This document shows positions 55,490 to 64,000 of a DNA stretch of 64,000 bases, piece after piece. The stretch's first letter is position 1; each line of letters begins with the position of its first letter. Under the pieces are notes generated by a model, which made no database searches, was not told where the DNA came from, and was given only the letters and a program-made list of their open reading frames with translations. The stretch is from NCBI GenBank assembly GCA_036417435.1, contig CM070899.1, positions 170,529,494 through 170,593,493 of the forward strand, read 5' to 3'. This stretch comes from Inia geoffrensis (Eukaryota > Chordata > Mammalia > Artiodactyla > Iniidae). A program made the position numbers and the translations under genes.

Positions 55490-58400
55490 TTTTAAAAGTT
55501 GTGGTAAAAATATATACGTAAAATTTATCATCTTAACCGTTTTTAAGTGTACAGTTCAGTGGTATTAAATACATTCATACTGTTGTGCGACCATCACCAC
55601 CATCCATCTCCATAGCTCTTTTCATCTTGCAAAACCAAAACTCTGTACTTATTGAACCCTAATTCCCCAGTCTCCCCTCCTCCAGCCCCTGGTAACCACC
55701 TTTCTGCTTTCTGTCTCTATGAGTTTGACTAAGTGTCTCATATAAATAGAATCATACGGTGTTTGTCTTTTTGAAACTGGCTTGTTTCACTTACATGTTG
55801 TCCTTAAACTTCATCCATGTTGTAGCATAAATCAGAATGTCCTTCCTTTTTAAGGCCGAATAATATTCCATTGCTTGTATATGCACATTTTGCTTATCCA
55901 TTCTTTCATCCATGGACACTTGTTTTACCTCCACGTTTTAGCTTTTGTGAATAAAGCTGCCATGAACATGGGTATGCAAATATCTCTTTGAATCCTTGCT
56001 TTTAATCATTTTGGTATATATCCAGAAGTGGAATTGCTGGATCATATGATAATTCTATTTTTAATTTTTGAGGAACTGTCATGCCATTATCCACAGCGAC
56101 TGTACAATTTTACATTCCCACCAACAGTGCACAAGTGTTCCGATTTCTCTACATCCTGTTTCTTTCTAGTAGCTATGTTAATAGGTGTGAGGTGGTATCT
56201 CATAGTAGTTTTAATTTGCATTTCTCTAATGATTAGTGACATTGAATATTCTTTCATGTGCTTGTTGACCATTTGTATATCTTCTTTGAAGAAATGTCTA
56301 TTCAAGTCCTTTGCCCATTTTTGAATTGGTTTGTTGTTGTTGAATTTTAGGAGTTCTCTATATATTCTGGATATTAATCTCTTATTATATATATGAATTA
56401 CAAATATTTTCTCCCATTCTATGGGTTGCCTTTTTACTCTGTGACTTGTTTTTTGATGAACAAAAGTTTTCAATTTTCATGAAGTTAAATATGTCTATTT
56501 TTCCTTTGGTTGCCTGTGCCTTTGGTGTCATAGTTAAGAAATCACTACCAAATCCAATGTCATGAATTTTGCCCTATGTTTTCTTCTAACGTTTCATAGT
56601 TTTACATCTTATATTTAAGTCTTTGATCCATTTAGATTTGACTTTTGTGTATGTTGTTAGGTAAGGGTCCAGCCTCATTATTTTGTATGTGGATATCCAG
56701 TTTTCCCAACACCATTTTTTTAAAAGAATGTCTTTTCCCCATTGTATGGTTTTGACACCCTTGTCCAGAATCATTTGGACATATATGTGAGGGTTTGTTT
56801 CTGGGCTTTCTCTTCTTTTCCATTTGTCTATATGTTTATCTTTATGCCAGTACCACACTGTTTTAATTACTATAGCTTTGTAGAAAGTTTTGAAACCAGG
56901 AAGTGTGGGTCCTCCAGATTTTTTCTTCTTTTCTCAAGATTGTTTTGGCTATCCAGAGCCCCTTGGGATTCCATATGGGCTTTAGGATGGGGTTTTATAT
57001 TTATGGGAAAACGTCATTAGGATTTTGATAGAGTTTACATTGAATCTGTAGATTATGTTGGGTAGTGTTGACATCTTAACAATACTAAGTCTTCCAATTC
57101 ATGAACATGAGTTGCCTTTCCATTTATTTATTTATTTAATTTCTTTCAACAATGTTTTCCTTGTAGTTTTTCTTGTGCAAGCCTTTCACCTCTCTGGTTA
57201 AATTAATTGCTAAGTACTTTATTCTTTTTGATGTTATTGTAAATTAAATTGTTTTCTTAATTTCCTTTTCAGATTGTTCATTTTTAGTGTATAGAAATGC
57301 AGCTGGTTTTTTCATGTTGGCTTTCTTTCCTGCTACTTTGCTGAATTCATTTATTAGTTCTAACAGTGTGAGTGTGTGTGTGTGTAATCTTTAGGATTTT
57401 CTACATATAAGATCATGTCATCTGCAAACAGATCATTTCACTTCTTCTTTTCCAATTTGAATGTCTTTTATTTCTTTTTCTTGCCTAATTGTTCTGGCTA
57501 GAACTTCTAGTACTATGTTGAGTAAAAGTGGCGAGAGTACACATCCTTGTCTTGTCTTGATCTTAGAAGAAAAGCTTTGAGTCTTTCAACACTGAGGATG
57601 ATGTTTGCTGTGGGATTTTTGAAAGGGATTTCATTGAATCCATAGATTGTTTTGGACAGTAGGGACATTTTTACAACATTAATTCTTCCAATCCATGAGC
57701 ATGGAATATCTTTACATTTATTTGTGTCTTCTTCAACTTCTTTCCTCAACGTCTTATAGTTTTTGGTGTATAGATCTTTAGCTTTTTTGGTTAAAATTTT
57801 TCCTGAGTAGTTTTGATACTATTTTAAGTGGGGATGTTTTCTTTATTTCTTTTTCAGGTAGTTCATTGTTAGTGTGTAGAAATGCAGCTGATTTTTGTAT
57901 GTTGATTTTGTGTTCTGAAACTTTACTGAATTCTTTGTTTATATCTAACAGTTCCTGGTGGCATCGTTAGGGTTTTCTATATACATCATGTCATCAGCAA
58001 AGAGAGACAGTTTTACCTCTTCCTTTCTGAGTTGGATGCCTTTTATTTCTTTTCTTGCCTAATTTTTCTAGCTAGGAATTCCAGTACTATGTTGAATACA
58101 CATGGTGAAAGTGGGCACCTTTGTCTTGTTCTTGATATTAAAGGAAAAGCTTTCAACCTTTCACTATTGAGTATAATGTTAGTTGCGGGCTTGTTATACA
58201 TGGACTTTATTATGTTGAGGTTTGTACCTTCTTTACCCAATTTGTTGAGTTTATCATGAAAGGATGTTGAATTTTGTTAAATGCTTTTTCTGCATCTATT
58301 GAGATGATCGTATGATTTTTGTCTTCATTCTACTAGTGTGGTGTATCACACTGATTGATTTGCATATGTTAAACCATACTTGCATCCCAGGAATAAAACC

Positions 58401-60340
58401 CAGTTGATCATGGTGTATGATTCTTTTAATGTGCTGTTGGATTCAGTTTGCTAATATTTTGTTGAGGATTTTTACATCTATGTTCATCAGGAATATAGAC
58501 CTGTAAATTTCTTTTCTTGTAGTGTCCTTATTTGGCTTTGGTATGAGGGTAATGCTGGCGTCATAAAATGAGTTTGGGAGTGTTGCCTCATTTTCAGTTT
58601 TTTTGAAGAGTTTGAGTAGAATTAGCATCAATCTCTCTTTAAATGTTTGGTAGAATTCATCCATGAATCCATTTGGTCCTGGGCTTTCCTTTTTTGGGAG
58701 ATTTTTGATTACTGATTGATTCTTCTTATTTGTTATTGGTCTTTTCAGATTTTCTATGTCTTCATGATTTAGTCTTGATAGATTGTATATTTCCAGGAAT
58801 TTACCCATTTCTTCTAAGTCGTCCAATTATTTGGCATATAATTGTTCATTGTAGTCTCTTATGATCCTGTGTGTTTATGTAGTATCATTTACATGTATCC
58901 TTTTTCATTTATAATTTTAACTATTTGAGTCCTCTCTCTTTTTTAGGTAAGTCTAGCTAAAATTTGTCAATTTTGTTTATGTTTTCAAAAAAAACCAACC
59001 AACTCTTAGTTTCATTGATCTTTTTATTATTTGTCTCTTCTCTGTTTAATGTAATTCTGCTCCAATGTTTGTCATCTCCTTTCTGTTGATGCTAACTTTG
59101 GACTTAGTTTGTCTTGTTTTTCAAGTTACTAGAGGTGTAAAGTTAGGTTTTCATTTGAGGTCTTTTTTCTTAAGATAGACATTTACTGCTATAAAATTCC
59201 CTTTTAGAACTGTTTTTGCTGCATACCATAAGTTTTGGTAAGTTGTGTTTCCATTTTCCTTTTCTCAATATATACTTTGGTTTCCCTTTTGATTTCTTCT
59301 TTTACCCACTGGTTCTTCAGGAGCATGTTGTTAAGTTTTCACATATTTGTGAATTTTCTAGTTTTCCTCTTGTTATTGATTTCTAGTTTCATACCATTGC
59401 GGTCAAGAAAGATACTTGGTATAATTACAATCTCTCTGGTAAGGGAAGACTTTCACCGTGGAGGGGCAGACACTGGTGCATGCTGTGACCCCAGGTCTAG
59501 TGGTGCAGGTTGCCAAGTGCAGGGGCATGTGGTGGCACCCGGTCTGGGGGAACGTGATGGCTTACTGACTCAAGCTGTTGGGTCCCACAACATCATGTAT
59601 GGTCCTTGGTGAGCACTGCATGAGGAGCAGGGAAAGGTCTGCAAAGGCTGCAAGAGCTGTTGGGGTCCTCAGCAGTGTCTCCAGGTTCAGTGGATAGGGA
59701 CTAGGGCAAGCAGCGGCAGGGGCTGGCACTGGTGGTGTGCACATGCCTAGCTGTGGTGGCCAGCTGCAGGTGCCTGTGGAATGGAAGCCGGTGAAATCTG
59801 CGAGGGGTCTCTGGCGGCTCTGCTGGATGTTGGTTTCTTCGGTAGTGAAGGCTGCTGGGTCTGTGTCTAGAGCAGGTCCCTGAGAAACCATGATCCTTCC
59901 TGCTGTATGGCTGCTCTTGGTAGCCTCTGATTTTCTTTATCATTCCTAGTCATTTGTATATATCTCAGCTTTGCTGGTCTCTGGTTGCGGTGAAACTGAA
60001 GTGGGACCTTTTCTGGGGGCCCAGAAAGACTGGGAAGCTGGTTGCTCTCCCTGCTCTTCCTCTTCCTGTGAGGGGAACTGTTTCTAACGGAGTTTCCTCT
60101 TGATGCTTAGCAATGCTGGCTTGGGGGATGGGATGGTGCAGGCAAAATGAGGCTGTCTTCCTTCCCGTTTTGTGCGGTTATTCTCAAGTTTTTTTGTTCC
60201 ACTGTGTTAAATTTCGTCAGTGAACTCCAGAGCTCTCCCAGTGCTGTTTTTGTTTGTAGATAGCTGTCTAATTATTGATCTTTGTTGGGCTATGGCGACT
60301 AGAGTCCCCATACTCTGCCATCTTGGTTACTTCATTCTCC
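55490..60340 (-). mobile_element. L1 element lacking ORF1 and the endonuclease region
   Basis: Read on the minus strand: 60340-59440 is GC-rich 5' UTR-like sequence starting AACCAAGATGGCAGAGTATG; 59440-56090 is degenerate ORF2; 56090-55490 is 3' UTR with a poly-A (poly-T at 55471-55486). ORF2 pieces are recognisable, for example [15 protein letters not shown] in the RT region (58443-58826) and [17 protein letters not shown] near the C-terminus (56087-56473), broken by stops and frameshifts. No ORF1 or endonuclease sequence lies between the 5' UTR-like part and ORF2. It cannot be active. Confidence 0.85.
57366..57386 (+). repeat. (TG)n microsatellite
   Basis: GTGTGAGTGTGTGTGTGTGTG inside the L1. 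Confidence 0.8.
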
Positions 60341-60461
60341 CTGATAGACATTAAAATATATGTAACATATACACACGTATTAGATACATGAAAACAAAGC
60401 TAGCTCCCTCTTTCATACTATATACAGAAAGAGTAAAGAAATTAATATTAGAAAATGTTAG

Positions 60462-60565
60462 CACAAGTTCGTGTGCCTGATGCATAGTGAGGCCAAACAA
60501 ACTGAAACGCTGGAGTTTGGAGCAGAGAAAGGTTTATTGCAGGGCTATGCAAAGAGATTGGCGGC
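60462..60565 (-). mobile_element. LTR 3' end fragment
   Basis: On the minus strand it reads CCCTGCAATAAACCTTTCTC, TGCTCCAAACTCCAGCGTTTC, then GGCCTCACTATGCATCAGGC and ACGAACTTG. An AATAAA signal about 20-80 bp before the end is the layout of the R-U5 part of a retroviral LTR. Family not assigned and no coding sequence is attached. Confidence 0.6.
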
Positions 60566-60569
60566 TAAT

Positions 60570-62880
60570 GTCTCTGAATTGGTAAGAAATAGAAAACACA
60601 TAAAGAAAGGGCAAAGGTGATTCATTGAAGATAAAATTTAAATAACTAATAAATATATGAAGAGATACTCAAACTGGCTAGAAGTCAGGTTGGTGAAAGT
60701 TAAACAAGGAGTTTATATTTTTAAATCATGTAATTGGCAGGGGAAAAAAAGAAACGAAGGGGAGGGATCACACTGTGTGCTGTCAGGGTCGCAGGAAAGC
60801 AGATATTCTCTTACTTTGCTTCTGGAAGATGTGAGTTGCTGTGCCTTTTCTGAATGTAATCTGACCACATCTACCAAAATAAAAAAACTCATCCTCTTTG
60901 GCAGAGGGATTGCAGTTTGGAAATCTGTCTTATGGAGATAGTGGTATGTAAAGCCATATGTTCCTGGATATTTGTTACCGCTTTGTTTATAGTGGCAGGA
61001 AAACTGAAAATGATTATGTTGGCAGTTACTAAATGACTAATTTAGGAGGATGTTAAAAAACCAAAGATTCATTCACAAGAAGACTCTGATATGGAGCCAT
61101 GCCTTGTGACCTTGTTCCTGTAGCAAAAACTGTGCTGGGGGAGGAAGTGCCTTGACCTTGATTTCAATATTTTACAAGAATGACTTTTTATCTTTGAGAC
61201 TTCTCTACGTGAAGTTTAGGTATTTGTGTTCATCATTATCTGTTCTGCTTTGCTTAGGTGTGGAGTTTGGAAATTCTTTCCGATAGAGGGAGGATTGCCT
61301 AAGGTGTACAATTAAATAATCCTGGGGCCTTGTACATGCTAAACAGAGTGTGGTTTATCTCTACAACATATTTATGTGTATAGATATATAATTTTTATAT
61401 CTTGGTATATCAATATATATGATATTAGATATAGATATGATACGGATGTGATATGCATTGACAGAGCTGGGGAATGTCCGTGATCGTTATTATCAAATGA
61501 GAAAGGCAAAGTGGTGAGAAATATCCATAATATGCTCTCGTTGTGAGATCAGATACATTCCCTGTATATTAGCATTTATTCATATTAATTTAGGGAAATT
61601 TGTTGAGTAAATAACATCAGCTTATTAAAATCAATTTTTTTTAGCACGTCAATTTTTTTTAGTATGTCTTTCACTTTACAAATCTCAGATAGTTTATTCT
61701 GTTGCAATGAGCATGTATTACTTTAATTAATTTTTGTAAAACACACAGACTGTAATCTTTGCTCAACTGCAAATGGATTAGTAAGTTTCTGGACTTTTGG
61801 GGGGAAATTCTATTTCTAACCTTGCCTTCCTTTTACCCATGAGTATCCTTTTGGGAATTCCTCAACAGCTGCCTGTGAGTTCTTAGGAAACACAAAGATA
61901 TTTTAATAGTTACAAGGCAGAATGTAATTTAGAAGGTCAGTTGGATGCAAAGGAATTAAACAATGCATTTAAAAGCCAAAATGACTTGTTAGGTTCATTG
62001 GATTTTCTGGATGCTTCCTTTAATTAATACAGGTAACTGACCCAGCTCAAAAAATGTTAAAGCTAGTTCTCTGATTAAGCAGGAACTCCCTCAGGGTCGA
62101 CAGCAGGAATTCATTATCAGGGTTAAATTCTATTTTATTTTCTCCCTGAGGCAGAGTTCATTTCTCAGTGGTAGAAAAGAGGAATGAAAGAGTGTGGTAC
62201 ACAGCACCTCCCTTTGTGGGTAGGAGCTCACTGAGCAGAGAGACAGCGAGTTTCTGCTTCCGCCTCTTACTTCAGAGCCTAGAGCAAGGGCCTCTGCTTT
62301 TTCATCATTCCTCCCCATCGTTAGTTACTAGGAAGAAAGGAGATGATTCAGGGTGAAAAACTGCAAATGCGGAGGGAGGAGTGTATTTTGATTAGAGATG
62401 AGAAGGCTGATAGAAGACTTGATTACTCTCTTTAAGTTTTTGAGAATTTTTAATGAGATATGTATTAGAAAAGTTGTTGATTGAAGATAAAAGCTTGAAC
62501 AGGTGAGTCTAGACTGATAGATGCCTTGAGTTTCCTGTGGTACTTTTCTATTTATCAACAAACAACCTGGGAGTTACCTGACCGTGCAAGTCCTTTTTGG
62601 AGAGGACGGCTATTATCATTTAAGTCTGTTGCCCGATTAGGTTAGATTGTCCTTTGGGACATGTCTGCAATTTTTGGAGTCCTTCCTGAACTTGGAATTG
62701 TATTTAGTTCGAATTTGATACATTTAGGAGAGCTCACTGGAATTTACAGTGTGGTTAGTTTACAAACAAATTATTGCATTAAAAAAAATTGGCACTTGTG
62801 GTTCAGAAGTTTTGTTGTTTTTGATTTTGCTTTTGTTTTTTTTCTCCTCTCCTTGGGCTAGTAAATTTTTTTAGACTGGA
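60570..62880. other. Upstream intergenic, mostly unassigned
   Basis: AT-rich tract (TA)n at 61375-61445; a possible old L1 3' scrap near 60950-61040 (TTTGTTTATAGTGGCAGGAAAACTGAAAATG). No gene seen. Confidence 0.35.
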
Positions 62881-62899
62881 TAATAGCTTTAGAATTTTG

Positions 62900-63430
62900 G
62901 CTTAAAAAATAACAACAACAAGAAAAGAATGAAAAAGAGTGAAGAGAGCTGAAGGGACACCAATCTCAGAAGGATGAGAAAGAAAGAGGCAGAAAGTTTT
63001 TTTGAAGAAATAATGACTAAAACTCTCCCTAACCGGGGGAAAGAAACACGTATTAGATCCAGGAAACCCAAAGAGGACCAAAGAAGATGTATCTAAAGAG
63101 ACCCAGACTGAGACATATTATAATTAAGTTATCAAAAGTTAAAGACAAGAAGAGAATCTTAATAGCAGTAAGAGAAAACCACCTGTTATGTACCATATAT
63201 CCCCATAAGTCTATCACCAGACTTTTCAGCAGAAACCTTGAAAGCCAGAATGGCATGGGAAGATATATTCTAAGTACTGAAAGGATAGAACTAGCAATTA
63301 AGAATATCTGGCAAAGTTGTCTTTCAGAACTGAAGGAGAGACAGTTTCCAAATAAAAGATGGAGGAGTTCGTCACCACTAGACCAGTCTAACAAGAAATC
63401 TTAAAGGGATTTCTTCAAGTTGAAATGAAA
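62900..63430 (+). mobile_element. Old L1 fragment (ORF1 3' / inter-ORF type)
   Basis: AACCCAAAGAGGACCAAAG, GAGACATATTATAATTAAG, TATCAAAAGTTAAAGACAAG, TTTTCAGCAGAAACCTTGAAAGCCAGAATGG, CAAGAAATCTTAAAGGGATTTC: well-known old L1M/HAL1-type segment. The open frame 63087-63404 is part of this repeat and not a gene. Confidence 0.75.
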
Positions 63431-63569
63431 GGATGCTAATTAGTAACATGAAAACACATAAAAGTATAAAACTCACTGGTAAAGGTAAATATATAGCTAA
63501 ATTCACAATAACCTAATATCATAATGGTAGTGGGTAAATCACTTAAGCTCTAGTATAAAAGTTAAAAGA

Positions 63570-64000
63570 CCACTGGAAATCTTTGTCAGAGCAATTAGGC
63601 AAGAAAAAGACATAAAAGGCATCCAAATTAGAGAAGGACTAGAGCTATCCCTATTTGCAGAAGACATGATATTATATATTAAAAAAAACCCTAAAGATGC
63701 CACCAGGAACTGTTAAAACTAGTAAATGAATTCAGTAAAGTTTTAGGATACAAAACAATACACAAAAATCAGTTGTGTTTTTATATAGTAATAACAAGCT
63801 ATCAGAAAGAGAAATTAAGAAAACCGTCCCATTTACAATTTCATCAAAAGTAATAAAATACCTAGAAATAAATTTTAACCAAGGAGGTGAAAGACCTATA
63901 CACTGCAAATGATAAGACATTAGGGATAGAAACTGACAGACACGAATAAATGGAAAGGTATTTTATGCTCATGAATAGGAAGAATTAATATTATTAAAAA
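63570..64000 (+). mobile_element. L1 ORF2 fragment running out of the window
   Basis: TTTGTCAGAGCAATTAGGC, CTATCCCTATTTGCAGAAGACATG (the RT motif region FADDM reads FAEDM here), AGTTTTAGGATACAAAACAATAC, ATACCTAGAAATAAATTT: L1 reverse-transcriptase sequence, damaged. Confidence 0.85.

Noticed and set aside
56087..58826. Reverse-transcriptase-like open frames
   Set aside because: L1 ORF2 remnants broken by stops and frameshifts; no intact retrotransposon or retron-like system.
63087..63404. A 105-aa plus-strand open frame with basic, helical character
   Set aside because: It lies wholly inside a well-known old L1 segment, whose DNA sequence explains it.

Overview
This is a 64 kb piece of a mammalian nuclear genome, almost certainly from a whale or dolphin (Cetacea). 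The species call rests on the repeats. There are about two dozen CHR-family tRNA-Glu-derived SINEs, nine of them the young CHR-2 type with clean target-site duplications. One Cetartiodactyla-type mariner hairpin is present, and I see no BovB or Bov-tA sequence that would point to a ruminant.

The only gene I can support is APBB1IP (RIAM, the Rap1-GTP-interacting adaptor that recruits talin to integrins), on the minus strand. Three coding exons are visible at its 5' end: 7598-7669 (24 codons, beginning exactly at the ATG), 5276-5363 and 1400-1692. They join in frame into the first 151 residues, carrying both talin-binding helices and the first proline-rich stretch. All splice sites are canonical. 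The rest of the gene lies beyond position 1. A CpG island at about 50.4-51.6 kb holds a strong minus-strand splice donor at 50818/50819 and is read as the promoter and non-coding exon 1, giving a first intron of about 43 kb. An ETS/PU.1-type motif near the donor fits the blood-cell expression of this gene.

Layout: 1-7.7 kb, coding exons 4 to 2 and their introns; 7.7-50.8 kb, intron 1, a patchwork of SINEs, L1 3' ends, L2, MIR, MaLR-type LTRs and hAT fragments; 50.4-51.6 kb, CpG-island promoter; 51.6-64 kb, upstream intergenic DNA with an L2, an MLT1-type LTR, a 4.9 kb minus-strand L1 that appears to lack ORF1 and the endonuclease region, an LTR fragment and more L1.

No prokaryote-style system, CRISPR array, RNA gene or new protein-coding gene is supported. 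The most interesting points are structural: a SINE placed 47 bp upstream of the exon 2 splice acceptor, two SINEs inserted at one target so that the duplication appears three times, SINEs nested in older DNA transposons, the internally deleted L1, and an unidentified repeat pair at 19.06 and 22.52 kb.
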